64,000 bases of DNA from Tetragonia tetragonoides (GCA_038025085.1 CM076152.1:27407501-27471500), one strand, 5' to 3'; counted from the stretch's first letter, positions 1-12,572 are shown. Notes: generated from the sequence alone by a model not told the origin. Made by a program: numbers and translations.

Positions 1-467
1 CACGTCCCCTAGAGCATTCCAAGAGCCCTGTTCCCGTTTTCGCCCGAAATTTTTTCGGGGGCTCTATTATGGCCCTAGGGGACTCCGGTGCCCCGGGATG
101 GTCACCTTCATCCCGAACTCCGGTATCACACATGTCGCCCATTTTCGGGCCCTAACATTGGCATCGCCTAAAACCGCCCTTACAAGCCTATCAGAGAGCC
201 AACTAGGGGCCTCCCATGTCCCATAGGGTTCTCCCGTGCGATATGGGTCGAAAATATAAACGTCGAAAAGTTTGCGTCCGGAGGCCCAAAACACGTCCTA
301 TAGAGCATTGCCGAGGCCCGGTTCCCGTTATCGCCCGAAATTTTTTCGGGGGCTCCATTATGGCCCTAGGGGACCCCCGGTGGCCCAGGAGGGCCACCTT
401 CATCCCGAACTCCGATATTACACATGTCGCCCGTTTTCTGGCCCTAACATTGGCATCGCGTAAAACC
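1..467. repeat. Two tandem copies of a 291-bp GC-rich unit
   Basis: Positions 1-176 reappear at 292-467 with scattered substitutions, a period of 291 bp. Each copy carries a short perfect hairpin (CCCGAAA, 3-base loop, TTTCGGG) at about 43-59 and 334-350. The first copy is cut by the window edge, so copy number is unknown. It may be a satellite or an internal tandem repeat of the CACTA element that follows. Small ORFs inside are not believable genes. Confidence 0.75.
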
Positions 468-560
468 GGTTGGAGGAGCTGACTGACTGATAGGCGTCGG
501 TTGTTTACATCAACCGACGCCAATAAATAGAATATGCATCGGCTGACTTAAACAACCGAC

Positions 561-1850
561 TGTAAGGACCCGGGATTTTCCTCCAACCTAGGTGTTCCAC
601 GAAGTACATCCTTATAGAAAATTTGTAAGCTAGGGGTTTAGATAAGTTTAAGGGACCATCGAGTTAGAAAAGATTTTGTAAAGACCTGAATTGTATAAAA
701 ACCATGAAAGAGGTCACAAATGTGCTATCGGCGTTTTATTGAAGGGACAAACCAAAGGGACAATCCGAAGGGACAACCCAATAGCGCGATAAGTGAACTG
801 ATCATGTTTTTAGAAAAACTTTCGCTCATATAGAACATATGGGTACCTAAGGATATACGGTTCGGGGGCGATGGTACGAGGTGGGAGGTGTTAGGCACCC
901 AACTCGTCCATATTATATAAAGACATGATTCCCACACAAACCGGATTAACAACCTAGACCTAGACTATTAATTGGTTCATCACAAGCATCACAACATTTA
1001 TTTTTAACCCTTTGTTAGACATGCATTCGATTGACACGTTGAGCATTACAACGGCTAGACATGCTTGGAAGGACAATATTTAGTAAGCAATAAAAGACGT
1101 TATTCAGGCATGATATCTACATTATGACTACCAGAAAACAAACAATTAGGCAATTAATTTAATTTGAGCCCTCAGGAGTTAGTACCTGAACTGTAGGCTA
1201 TGTTTGACAAGAATAGTAAAGACAAGATCCCACGAATAAATTAGGAAGAATGAGGGAGAAGCTCAGTGTTAATAATCATGAGAATAGAGGTTGTCAACTG
1301 TAGAATGTGTGATTTGAACTGAGTGAGGAGGGTCGTATTTATAGGCGCAGGAAGTAGGAATGGAAAGGTGAAGAGGAGCCGATTTTTGGAGTTGGGCTGA
1401 AAGAAAAGTCGATCTTGGAAGCTTAGTCAGCGCCGCTAGCGGCTCAGGTCAGCTCCGCTAGAGGCTCTGGATTTTATTCCAGAGCCGCTGACGGCTGTCA
1501 GATGACAACCTCTATTCTCATAATGACGACATCCAGTCTATTTTAATTTTTCGGAGGAATTTAGTGTTCCGAAAAAATATAAAAAGACCGTTTTACCCTT
1601 GGGCGGTAAAACACGGTTCTACCCCCGATTCGCAACTTGGCGACCGGGAGTCGGAAGAAGTCATGAGAGGTGTCGTTAGAAAGCTCTTGAATGGGGCTTT
1701 TGAATGGGACTGGAATAAAGGAGTGTTCGAGGAAAAACCTGAGACCTTATCTGTCTTAGTAAAGCAAAAATAGCGTTCAAGTTTATAAATTACTCATATC
1801 ATCATCGGACTTTTATACAGAAATCTGAAGGCATGTTTTTGGCGTCTACA
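561..1850 (-). mobile_element. Solo LTR of the Tat/Ogre-like family (U3 subtype I)
   Basis: It runs on the plus strand from TGTAAGGACCCGGG to GGCGTCTACA and is flanked by a perfect 5-bp target duplication CCGAC (556-560 and 1851-1855). In sense orientation (minus) it starts TGTAGACGCC and ends CCTTACA, like the four LTRs at 14070, 37884, 45106 and 51959. A minus-strand TATA box lies at about 1336-1343, with a GCCGCTAGCGGC palindrome at 1432-1443 upstream. No internal region remains, so it is the product of LTR-LTR recombination. Its U3 matches the host Tat element rather than the inverted relative at 37884-46606. Confidence 0.92.
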
Positions 1851-2020
1851 CCGACGCCTATAACCTTGTGTTTGGCGTCAGTCAACTTAAACAACCGACG
1901 CCTATAAAACTTTTGGCGTCGGTCCGACAACCAACACCTATTCCATTTAGGATAGGCGTCCCCTCCATATACGTCGGTTGAAAACCGACACCTGTAGGGG
2001 TTTTCAACCGACGTCAATGA

Positions 2021-2037
2021 CCAGTTTTGTACTAGTG
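2021..2037 (-). repeat. CACTA terminal inverted repeat (right end)
   Basis: Read on the minus strand it begins CACTAGTACAAAACTGG, the diagnostic start of CACTA-superfamily elements. Confidence 0.85.
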
Positions 2038-3233
2038 TGACTTAGTGTTACTACGAGATCACGACTTACTAATTCATTTCATGTTCATGACAATGAGTAG
2101 TAAATAACGAAGATAACGATAATTCAACATGATAAGGATTAAACATGCTTTAATTCAATAACAATCCAATCAAGATTACATGCAATATCTTGCACAATTT
2201 TGGCAGAACATCGGCAGGGTAACATCATATCCAAAATAACAAATCATCCAAACACATGTGCTCACTAGCACCCAATATATCCCATACCAAGTAGCTAGCA
2301 TGCATAATATAACATAATAATATTAATAATCCATCATCCAACAATTGTTCAATATCCATTGTATGAACTAAATAATTCTCGAAACATGATAATACCCACA
2401 TGCTCATTATAAACTATAATTACAGTAGTAAACATGCTTAATAAACTTCATAGTAACGACGACATAATTAATCATGCTTTGCATATTAAATTCATCATAA
2501 TGTCACAGTTAGCACTTAACACATCAAAACCATTTTAATCGTGTTTTGGAAGGAGGTAGGCATGCTCGCTTACCTATCAAACGCTTACAAGACAATAGAC
2601 ACATTCCAACAACATATGTGATCATGCTTGGTCGTTAAGTCCTAATTAAAAACAATTACCGAATTAGTATTTATTAAATACAAAAATCTAAATAGAAATA
2701 AAATATTAAAATCATATTTTATACAAATTTCTTGATTTCTTTTAATCAACCTAGGCTTTTGAAAATTCCAAATGGATTCCGAATAAGCATAGAAAAATAA
2801 AAACAATAAAATTAAATCTGTTGAAAATCAAAAATAAATAACTACGAAAAAAAAAACGAAACTCTAACTTAAAGACTAAGTCTTGACAACGGTCACCCAC
2901 AAAGGGACCCATGGTCACACCCATCACGACCACCCACCGACCACCATGGACCAGTGAGGTGGGGTTGGTGGTGCTCCGGCAAGAGGAGAGCGAGAGAGTG
3001 CGAGAAGGAGAGAACGAGAGAGAGAAGAGAAAGAGAAGACATAGCATAGAAGAGGGCGGTGAGCGTCGGCGACCTCTCAGGCGATAGCCTGAGGGTGCGA
3101 TGGCCGCGCCAGCAAAAACAGAGGGGGAGAGAAAGAGCGATCGCGAGGGATAGAAAGAGAGAAAAAGAAAGAGAGAAAAGGGAGGCTCACTGGCGGTAAG
3201 GGCGGCAGCACTGGTGGTTCTCCAACGATAGTC

Positions 3234-3299
<66 letters not shown>

Positions 3300-3672
3300 T
3301 GCAAGGTGAGGGAGAGGAAAACTAACTAGTGACCCTCTCAAGTTATTTATATAGACCCCCCCTAGGTTTCCAATCAAAGAAAGTCAATATACAAGGGAAT
3401 TTAGGAAAGCTTAAATTAATTCTCTGATTTAATTTTATAATTCAAACAATATAAAAGCAGTTATGAATACTTCATATTCTTATAAAAAAGTTTAATTAAA
3501 ATGTCAAATAATTTGATCATATAAATTCCGAAAGTTCCATAATAATAATTAATATTATTATGGCTTTAATTGAGTAAATCGAATCATGAAATATAAATAC
3601 GATTTAATTTCAGAAACTATTTATAAATACTTTATAAATTAATATAATAATTAAATGAAACGTGGAGGTATC
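2038..3672 (-). mobile_element. Possible LTR-like region (minus sense), left limit uncertain
   Basis: The right edge GGTATCACA gives a minus-strand start TGTGATACC, and TGTGA at 2036-2040 could be the matching other end, though those bases overlap the CACTA terminus. A minus-strand TATATAAATA-type box lies near 3345-3356, followed by a CT-rich leader (the GA microsatellite on plus). This resembles an LTR with U3, TATA and a pyrimidine-rich leader, but no second copy or target duplication is in the window. The 208-residue minus ORF here is Ser-Leu repeat from the microsatellite and is not a gene. Confidence 0.3.
3236..3298. repeat. (GA)n microsatellite
   Basis: About 30 uninterrupted GA dinucleotides, with GA-rich purine sequence continuing on the lower-coordinate side to about 2985. 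Confidence 0.95.
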
Positions 3673-3911
3673 ACATTATGACAATATAGTATTTATAGGC
3701 TTTCAAAAAAATTCCACAAATTCAGTAGTCAAAGTTCATCTCAACTTATTGAATACACACATGCTTCTAACATGATTCATTTAGCTATATAAGTTAAGTC
3801 CGCAATTGAACAAATATATGTATATATCATTTATGTTCAATTTCCACATTTAATTACCACAAGTAATTAACGACGATTAAAATGCATTATTCAATCACGT
3901 AATCGCAACAG
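3673..3911. other. AT-rich spacer
   Basis: AT-rich sequence between the possible LTR and the LINE remnant. I see no gene or repeat in it. Confidence 0.5.
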
Positions 3912-4457
3912 ATGGCTAACCATGAAACTGTGACTGTCAAAAAAATAACCAATTTGAATGCAACTAAAAAAGATTGCTCTATGCCCACAAACTCTGACCA
4001 AAGGCAACCTTCAATTATGGAAAAATCCATTAATTCCCAATTACATGCCAATAGAATCCTATTAAGGCACAATTCCCTCTTTGCAAAAGAAAATTAGGAC
4101 CCTAACTTGCTATTCTCATCAAACATAGCCTCGCTATCCCATGCACACCATGTCTTCTCTACCTCCCCGCCAACCCCTCAATGTTATCGTCTCAATGATA
4201 CCACCCCCCTGGCTTTCTCCAGCGTTGCCAAGGAAGCGCCAATGCTATTCATAGCAATTCCATTGGCCCACAAAATGGATGTCTAAATCAACTCGATACA
4301 GGTACAATGATCAGCCCTTTGGAGCTGCTATTCGAGATTCACTCTGCCTCTTGAAGTCTCTCGTGTGATCGATATGATCAGCTTGGCTTACGTGGATTCT
4401 TTACCTCATATCCGGTTTTTAATGGAATATAAATACCCTAATAAATTGCCTAACACC
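3912..4457 (+). pseudogene. LINE 5' part: ORF1 remnant and ORF1-ORF2 spacer
   Basis: A short open frame (3912-4097) and following decayed sequence lie directly before a recognisable LINE ORF2. By position this should be the 3' part of ORF1 and the inter-ORF region of an L1-type element. No RNA-binding motif or zinc knuckle of an ORF1 protein is recognisable, so the assignment rests on context. Confidence 0.4.
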
Positions 4458-7400
4458 ATGCCAATTAGTTTTTTGGTATGGAAAGTTCATGGAGCTGGTA
4501 GCTCTAATTCTTTCGACTCTGAAAGAAATAATCAGGATTAATCACCCTTCAATTATTGCTCTAGTTGAGACTCATCTCGATGGTGAGAGAGATATTCGTC
4601 TTGGGACCAAGAACAACTATGATGGACACACTCGTGTTGATGCTCAAGGGCACAGCAAGCGTATCTGGCTCTTTTGGAAGCAAGAATAAGTTGAGGTAGC
4701 AGTTCATGAATTCCATTCACAACACTTGACTCTCAAGAATACTAGATGGGGGAAGAACCTTGGTTTTTCTCAGCTATCTACGCAAGCCTTGATAATACCA
4801 AAAGACATCATGTTTGGGAGAAGTTGATTTCACTAGCAGCTTCAATTTGTAAACCTTGGTTCATAGCAGGCGATTTTATTGAGACGATATCTATTGAAGA
4901 AAGACACGGGGTTAATCAGAGATGCAATGACTATGTGATTTATTTAAGAACTGGATTGAAAATATGTCGCTGCCTTATTTAGGATGTTCTGGTCCTCGCT
5001 TTACTTGGTCTCTTGGGCGAAATCCTGCTACTAGACAGAGTACCAGACTAGACAGAACTTTGTGTAATTCCCTTTGGAGACTTCGTTTTTATGAATCTGT
5101 TGTTCGACATCTCCCAACAATCAATTTTGTCCATTTACCCCTCCTTAATAAATCTAATGGCTTCATTTGCCCTCCTCGAGGTCCAAAGCTATTTAGATAT
5201 CTCTCAGCTTGGCTTTCTCATGATAAGTTCTCTGAGTTTGTGAAAACTACGTGGAAAATTCATGTCCATATTGTCCCCTTCTTGAGACAATTTGCAGATG
5301 ACTTGTGCCAATGGAACCAAAATTATTTTGGTAATATTTTTAGATGCAAGAGACAGCTTTGAGCGAGGATTGAAGGGGTACAAAAGAATTTAGCAGAGAC
5401 TATTGAGCGCCATCTTATCAATCTGGAAAATAGGCTCAGATCTGAATTGAATAAAGTGCTCACACAAGAAGAAGAGTTATGGTTTCAGATGTCGAGAATG
5501 GAATCGCTTAGAGATGGGGATAAAAAAACTAATCATTTTCATACATCAACTATTATGAGGCGTAAAATTAACAGAGTTGAGGCGTTGGAGAACAATGATG
5601 ATGAATGGGTTAGGGATCATGCTCCACTAAAGGACATGATGGTGGATTATTTTTGTGATCTGTTCGTTGTTCAATAAGGAGGTGGCTCTATTTTGTCCTG
5701 CCTACAGACTACTTCCCGCTTATCCCAGTGAGTGATTTTGATAAGCTGACTCGCCCATTTACCCAGAGTGATATCAAAGGGGTTGTCTTCTCAATGGGAC
5801 CTTATAAAGCCCTGGGCCCCGGTGAATTTCAAGCTTTATTGTTTCAACGCCATTGGGACACTATTCACGGGAGCTTTGGTGATGTTGTGCTTAATATACT
5901 TCAACGGAGATCTATACCCGAGGGGTTGAATGACACATTCATTGTGTTAATGTCCAAAGGCTAATAGCCCATATTTAACGTCACAATTTAGGCTTGTTAG
6001 CCTATGCAATGTGCTCTATAAGACTGTCACGAAAGCAATTGTGAATCGTCTAAATCCTATCCTTCCCTATATGATAAGTCCGACCTAAGGAGTATTTGTT
6101 CATGGCCGTCAAATTACGGATAATGTTATTATTGTCCAAGAAGCTCTTTGCACAACAAGAAGGAAACAAGGTAGTGTCAGTTATATGGCAATTAAAATTC
6201 ATCTTCCCAAAGCATATGATAGACTCCATTGGATTTTTAAACGTGATACTCTCATAGAGATGTGTATACCGACGCTGCTCGTCGGTCATGTTGTGTTTTA
6301 CCTCTGTCTCAATCTGCGCATTATGGAATGGAGAACCAACTGAACCCTTTGTCCCTTCACGGGGTATCCAACAAGGGGATCCGTTATTACCATACATATT
6401 TGTTATGTGTATGGAGAGACTGAATCATTTAACTGAAGATGCCGTGAATAGGGGATTGTGGAAGCCTTTTTTTTGCTGTCGATGAGGGCCAAGGATTACT
6501 AATTGATTCTTTGCAGAAGATATTGTTCTATATGCAGACGCTAATCCGGAACAAGCTAAATTGATTAAACATTGTCTTGATACATTGTACTCTACATTAG
6601 GGGAGTTGGTGTCGTATCCCAAATCATGTGTATTCTTCTCTGCAAATGTTGATGAGGAGGTAGGAAGAGAAATAAGTGTACCACTGAGTATTAACGCTAC
6701 TGAAGACTTGGGTTTCTACCTAGGAGTGCCTACAATTCATGCGCGTATTACGAAGGCCACATTCCAGCATGTTGTTGACAAAGTTGATAGGAAATTGAGT
6801 GGTTGGAAAGCCAAATGTTATTAGTAGGAGGTCGGGAAACTCTCACTAAGTCAGGCCTCTCATCTCTTGCATACTATTCCATGCAAACTGCTCATATTCC
6901 ACGAGCAGTGTGTGATACGATTGACAGGAAATCCCGTTTATTCTTGTGGGGAGGAACAAATGACGAGTGAAAAATGCATTAGGTTGCCTAGAATAATCTC
7001 TAAAAGGATCAACAAGAAGGTGTCCTTGGAATTCGAACTATGAGACAAGCCAATGTTGCCTTCTTGAAGAAACTGGGTTGGAGAATGCTAGCTGAACCTG
7101 GGTCTCTTTGGTCAGAAGTTTAGTGCACCAAGTATTTCAAAGGGAGGTGTGATTTGGACATGTTTGTTACCAAGAAAAATGCTTCGTATACGTGGTAGAG
7201 AATAGTAAAAAATGCTAAGTTTGTGAGGCAGGGGACTCGTGTAGCTGTGGGTAATCGTCAAAGAACATTATTTTGGGATCATTATTTGATTGCTGAAGAG
7301 TCTTTCTTTACCATGTGGCTATAGCTCCAATTTCTCTAGAAGAGCAGGACAAAACTATTGAAAAGTACTGGGACCCTACTGGTGATTGGATTTGGTAAGC

Positions 7401-8420
7401 GTTTGTGGACTACCTCCCCCTTGATTGCTTCTCATCGTCCAATCCCAGATGAAGATGCTGAAGATGCACTATGTGACTATGGCTTCGAGAGTTGTTGTGT
7501 CCGAAAGGATTCGTATGTTCTTATGGCTTGTGCTACATGAGAGACTCCTCACAAATGCCCACCACGTATCTCGTCATCTCACTGATGATCCCAGATGCTC
7601 ACGATGTGGAGCGGATGAAGAAAACCTAGACCATGTATTCAGGAAATGCCCATTTTCAAGAATTTTTTGGAGCAAATTGGGGCATTGTAGTCCCACGTCC
7701 AGATTTTGGACAATGCCAATTAACGAATGGGTGGTTGGTAACTTGGACACCACTGATTCGTGTTATGATGCAGATGGACCTCTCAAGTTTTCTATCCCTA
7801 TTTGATGGTTATAAAAATGGAGGAACTTTAAGATTTTTGGTAAAGAGGATGAAATACCTGGGTATCTTGTAGGGTTCCTTCACATGAGATTTAATGACAT
7901 GAGCTTGGCTCTACAGCACGAATATCAGATGGGACGTGATGGTTTGCAAGCTACTTCTGAATTACTAATTAGATGCAATACCCCACTAAAGGATGTTTCA
8001 TGTTGAACACAAATGGGCGTCAAGGGGGAATCCTGGTGATGCTGGAGATGGTGGGATAATTCGAGACCACAACAGACACATGATGCGAGCATTTTCAGAA
8101 AACTACGGCATTTGCACTGTGACATGAGGTGAAATCCTTGCTTTATAGAGAGGTTTAGCAATGACACGGGAGTTAGGGATCAAAAAACTACTCATTCAAA
8201 TTGATTCATAGGTTGTTGTGCTGATGATGGCTCGTCAACGTGCGAATGGGTCCGACTGCCTATTTGGTAATGAGATGCAAGAGATTGACAAATGATGAGG
8301 GTGGGAGGTACGCATTTCTCATTGTTTTCGTGAAGCAAGTGACGCTGCGAATTGGCTTGCAAATATAGGTTGTGACTAAGAAGTGACATCAAGTTCATCG
8401 ACGAAGCCCCTTCACCATTC
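4458..8420 (+). pseudogene. Decayed L1-type LINE ORF2: endonuclease, reverse transcriptase, zinc-binding region, RNase H
   Basis: The start at 4458 opens with the plant L1 endonuclease pattern (MPISFLVWKVHGAGS, then SIIALVETHLDGE). Endonuclease fragments continue to about 5360. RT fragments follow: a damaged block at 5728-5960 (KALGPGEFQ where KAPGPDG is usual), IQQGDPLLPYIFVMCMERL near 6370, and an active-site region near 6510 reading FAED where FADD is expected. A zf-RVT region with CSRCG and a later Cys lies at 7425-7690. An RNase H-like tail (GDGGIIRDHNRHMMRAF) lies at about 7990-8400. Many stops and frameshifts make this a dead copy. Gene order is the usual EN-RT-zinc-RNase H. It is a different lineage from the LINE at 28829, which lacks an RNase H domain. 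Confidence 0.88.
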
Positions 8421-8545
8421 CGCTTTATCCTTTATGAAGATTTTGTAGGAGTGGCTCGGCCACGTAGAGTTTCTTGTTCTTAGTTTTCTTTGTTAATTAG
8501 TTTGTTTTCTTCCCCATTTGTCATCAATAAGGAATAAATATTCAT
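8421..8545 (+). other. LINE 3' untranslated tail
   Basis: T-rich sequence ending in AATAAGGAATAAA-like signals near 8530. No clear poly-A tract or target duplication can be matched, so the 3' limit is approximate. Confidence 0.4.
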
Positions 8546-9096
8546 TAATCATTTGTCATCAATATTTCCATAATGAATTATGATCTTAATTCATCAAACA
8601 CATTTCCTACAATGAATTACCTTAAATCAAAGGTAAGTCAAACAACATAAGCTCTTGATGTTCACTAGTGGTCCACGGGTCCTAACAAATCCAGAATACA
8701 ACATAAGTCAATACCTTGACTTCTAAACCTCCAATTAAATTAATAAAGATGGTTTAGTACAATTTTTCAAATTATTAAGTTGCTGGATTTTAATACTCAT
8801 GCATGCTCAATGAATTTTAAGGGGAAACTTTAATAAATCAACTTAGGGCAACATTTAAATAAAATCCTAACTAAAGTCAAACACATAAATAAAGTCAAAC
8901 CACCACATCCAACACCATCACCACCAGCCGTGGGGCCCCACCAGCAGCAGTCTTTCTGGTGGGCACCTTGGCCATGCGTCGCGTAGGTCGCGGTTGTGTT
9001 CCCCCTTCTTTCTTTTTTTTTTTTTTTTGTTAATTAACTTAAAAAATCCGAATTCAAACTAAATATGAAAATAAAAACTAAATTTCAAATTTAATT
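8546..9096. other. Unassigned AT-rich sequence with a poly-T run
   Basis: It has a GC-richer block of CCACCA/CAGCAG triplets at 8903-8970 and a T tract at about 9013-9030. It looks like decayed repeat DNA. I see no gene. Confidence 0.4.
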
Positions 9097-9978
9097 TGTA
9101 ATACCCCGCATTTCGAGACCAATAATAACTTTTATTAATCAAAAATAATTACAACAATGGAAGACTTTTATACAAAATCCAGGGCATTATCGCCACATTC
9201 ACTTCAACGGATGAGTGTAAGGCTAAACTGTACAACTCTCAAAAAATTCGAAAGTACAATAAATGACTATTCATTACAAATGATGAACACAAAAGTATAC
9301 AAGATCAACATCTCCGTAGCTCTATTTGATTGTCCAAACTTGATCTCCAATGCAACCTTTGAGCCAATCACAAGTCTAGTCCCCCTTGAAAAAGAATTTC
9401 GCATAGGTTCATCATAGGCCCACCATTGAAAAGAAATGGACAACAAACACACGTAGCAGAAAAGCAACCAGCTAGCAAGGATGAGTAACTCAACATTTCA
9501 TCGAACAATAAACAATGTCATAATTTCATATGAATATATTCAACTTGTATAAGTGCAATTGTGTCACATAGTTAATACACAACTTAGGTTTTCTTAGACC
9601 TTATACTCAATTCCAAAGAATATATGTATAACGTCTCAAATCCGAAATGATCTTGAATACCACTTTGCTAATCACTCAATAATCCCAATACTTTTGCCAT
9701 TTTCTCTTGGTCATTAACTCTTAGGCTTCAACATGAGGAAAGCGAACTAGAGGGAAAGTCCGCAAAAGCCAAGTTCAATAACATAACCATAGTCATCACA
9801 AGCTCTCAATAATGCCACTATTAACTGTCAATAACATAGCCATCATAGGCTCTCAAAAGTCCACACTGGACCAATGCTTAATCGAATCATTACGAGATTT
9901 CAATTTTCATAAAAATAGTTTCTCATCACCTAAGAGTCAATCTCCTAGGCTACTCACCTACATGCCAAAGTCTAAGTA
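9097..9978 (-). mobile_element. Tekay-like LTR copy 1 (truncated)
   Basis: It starts TGTAATACCCCGC and aligns by eye to the starts of the LTRs at 10098 and 12573 over about 880 bp. It then stops where the others continue and joins a PBS/leader region at about 9979. In sense orientation (minus) it is the terminal part of an LTR. It is the third LTR of a chain. Confidence 0.8.
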
Positions 9979-10097
9979 CCCCGCTCTGATACTATCTGTA
10001 TCAGAGTCAACTCTAAACACCAATAAGGAATAAAGAACAATGCGAACATATAAAGATGCAAGCATTAAGCCCAAAACTAACCCGCTCTGATACCATC
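9979..10097 (-). mobile_element. Mini internal region with duplicated primer-binding sites
   Basis: On the minus strand, directly after the LTR end (GGGGTGTTACA), lies GATGGTATCAGAGCGGG, the standard plant initiator-Met tRNA primer-binding site, at about 10081-10095 on plus. About 100 bp further into the internal region the PBS-like sequence appears again (near 9977-9990), with a nearby partly inverted copy (TATCAGAG near 9998). Only this PBS-side leader remains. Confidence 0.8.
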
Positions 10098-12265
10098 TGT
10101 AACACCCCAAATTCCGTGACTAATAATAGCGTTTATTAATCAATAATGTTTACAACAGCGGAAGACTTTTATACAAAATTTAAGGCATTAACGCCACACA
10201 CACTCCAATGAATGAATGCATGGCTAAACGGTACAACTCTCAACAAACTCGAAAGTTCAATAAACGACTATTCATTACAAATGATGAACACAAAATATAC
10301 AAGAACAACTTCTTGGTAGCGCTATTCGATCGTCAAAAATTGATCTCTAATGCAACCTCTGAGCCAATCACAAATCTACTCCTCGATGCAAACGAATTTC
10401 GCATAGTTTTATCATAGGCCCATAATTGAAGAGAAATGGGGAACAAACACATGGCACAAAAGCAACCACACAGCAAGGCTGAGTAACTCAACATTTCATC
10501 GAACAATAAACAATGTCATAATTTCATATTAATATATCCAAAAGCTCTAAATGCAATTGTGTCACATAGTTAATACACAACTTAGGTCTTCTTAGACCTT
10601 ACACTAAATCCCAAATAATATAACTATAACGTCTCCAATCCCAAATGATCTTGCATACCTATTTGCTAATTACTCAATAAGCCTAATACTTGTGCAATTT
10701 ACTCTTGGTCATTAAATCCTAACCTTAGACATCAGGAAAGCAAACTGGAGGTAAAGTCCCCGAAAACCACTTTCAATAACATAACCATAGCCATCACAGA
10801 CTCTCAACAACATAGTCATTACAGACTCTCAATAACATAGCCATCACAGGCTTTCAAAAGTCCACACTAGACCAAATCATAATCGAATCATTACGAGATT
10901 CCAATTTTCATAAAAATAATTGCTCTTCACATAAGAGTATATCTCTTAGGCTACTCGCTAATATGCCAAGGTCTGAGTATAGCTAACAAACCTATTGAGC
11001 CTCAAACCAAAAAAATTGTATCAACTTATTCTCAAGTTTATACCTTAATCGATTGCCCACCATGGGTTAATTCACAATGATATTCTCAATTAGACACCCA
11101 TTCGGGTTTATAACGATATATAAATCACAAGTTGGCACAATTTTGCAAAGTACAATATATTCTCGGGTTGTCTTTCACTCCAATAGTGATTATAACTACT
11201 CTTAATGTACTCATCCAGTCATCTCAAATAGAGTAAACAAGCATCTATCTCAAAGTATGCCCCTTTGCATTTAATCCATCACCATATCACAATCTAATTA
11301 TAAATCGTCATCGAGAAAATCAACATCTTAAGCATATCAATGCATAATCAATAACATGTAAACAATTAATGAACGTTAATTTCAATCATGTTCAAGTATC
11401 ATGCCAAAACAAGCAATATATGTAAAAATAAAAACAAACATCTCTAAACAATAACAATGAAGGTTACACATGAATAATCCATCAAATAACAGTATCATAC
11501 GTCACCAACCGATAAGAATGATGGTTACCTTTCGATTCAATCACCACTTATCACAAAGAAAAAATTTGAAATTTGAAATCAGAATGAGGTAATCTGAAAC
11601 AAACACTTGGACGGACCATTAAGTGAAGTCGAGGTTCTCTAAAAATTGGATTACATGCTGAGGACATACTAAGGTTAAATTTCACCAAACTGTTTAAACA
11701 AAGAATGTGTAGAATTTGGGATATGATAGAACAAAGTAGGTAGATTTGAATCTCGCATCCGCACTGCGCTGCTTCAAGAGAAAAATAATTTGGGGTATCA
11801 AAAGATCTCAAAAACTTATGAAACTTTGCAGCATAGTTCTATATATCTTGTAAACATATCAAAAATTTAAGTACACACGATAAGCAGAATAGTAGAAATG
11901 AAATTTTCAATCCGATAGTGTGTGTTGGACAATTTTTAGGATTTTTGTGAGGTTTGTAAGAGAGAAAACGTGAGTGAGATCTATGAACTTACAAGGGCAC
12001 GAATGGAGCGGAAAAAAATCAGATTTAAGACTGTTAAGGGGTTTTTATAGAGGTTAGAAATCCTTGACCTAGTTAGAATCCTAATTCAACTACAAAATAA
12101 CTCAATTAAGGAAACTAAATGAAAAGGGAATATCTTTAAATTTTCAAACATTAATTAATAAGAAAATAAATATTAATAAATATGATTTCCTCCAAATATG
12201 AATATTCCAAATCAAAAATCATATGTTTGAATATAATAAATATTATAAATATCAAGGATACTACA
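10098..12265 (-). mobile_element. Tekay-like LTR copy 2 (complete, 2.17 kb)
   Basis: On plus it runs from TGTAACACCCC to GGATACTACA, so in sense orientation it starts TGTAGTATCC and ends GGGGTGTTACA. It is followed in sense direction by a PBS (10081-10095) and preceded by a polypurine tract (12266-12282), so this single LTR serves as 5' LTR to one internal region and 3' LTR to another. It supplies the reference for the LTR broken by the Tat insertion. Confidence 0.88.
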
Positions 12266-12572
12266 TTCTACCCTCCTTAAAAATATTTTCGGCCTTTAAA
12301 ATCACTAAGCAACAACTAGGACATACAAGTCTGATCCTTGGCCTTTGGGTTATAGGACCACTAAAAAAAATTCACGTAAAACAGATTGCATATAAGCACG
12401 ACAAAGAGAAACGCGAGCATATCAAGATGCATGAGTTAAACCCAAAACTAATCCACTCTGATACCATCTGTATCAGAGTTAACTGATCTAAACACCAATT
12501 AGGAATAAAAAACAACGCGAGCATATAATGTTACAAGCTTTGAGCCCAAAACCAACCCGCTCTGATACCATT
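12266..12572 (-). mobile_element. 307-bp internal region holding only a polypurine tract and PBS
   Basis: Minus strand, in sense order: PBS TGGTATCAGAGCGGG (12556-12570), a duplicated PBS-like leader about 100 bp away (near 12455-12470), decayed sequence, then TTTTTAAGGAGGGTAGAA just before the LTR start. The AAGGAGGGTAGAA tract is the polypurine signature found beside Tekay/Del-type chromovirus 3' LTRs. No gag or pol remains. The 87-residue plus ORF here is not a gene. Confidence 0.85.

Larger units (their letters stand above)
480..2037. mobile_element. Right end of a CACTA (En/Spm-type) DNA transposon, split by a solo LTR
   Basis: The right edge CCAGTTTTGTACTAGTG (2021-2037) is the reverse complement of a classic CACTAGTACAAAA terminus. 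Many direct and inverted copies of a GGCGTCGGTTG-like motif lie at 496-560 and 1851-2016, as expected of CACTA subterminal regions. The 3 bases after the end (TGA) would be the target duplication, but the left end is outside the window, so this is unchecked. No transposase is visible here. A Tat solo LTR at 561-1850 sits inside the subterminal region. Confidence 0.8.

Noticed and set aside
2751..3377. 208-residue minus-strand ORF with long Ser-Leu repeat
   Set aside because: It is a translation of the GA microsatellite and its purine-rich flank, with no protein features.
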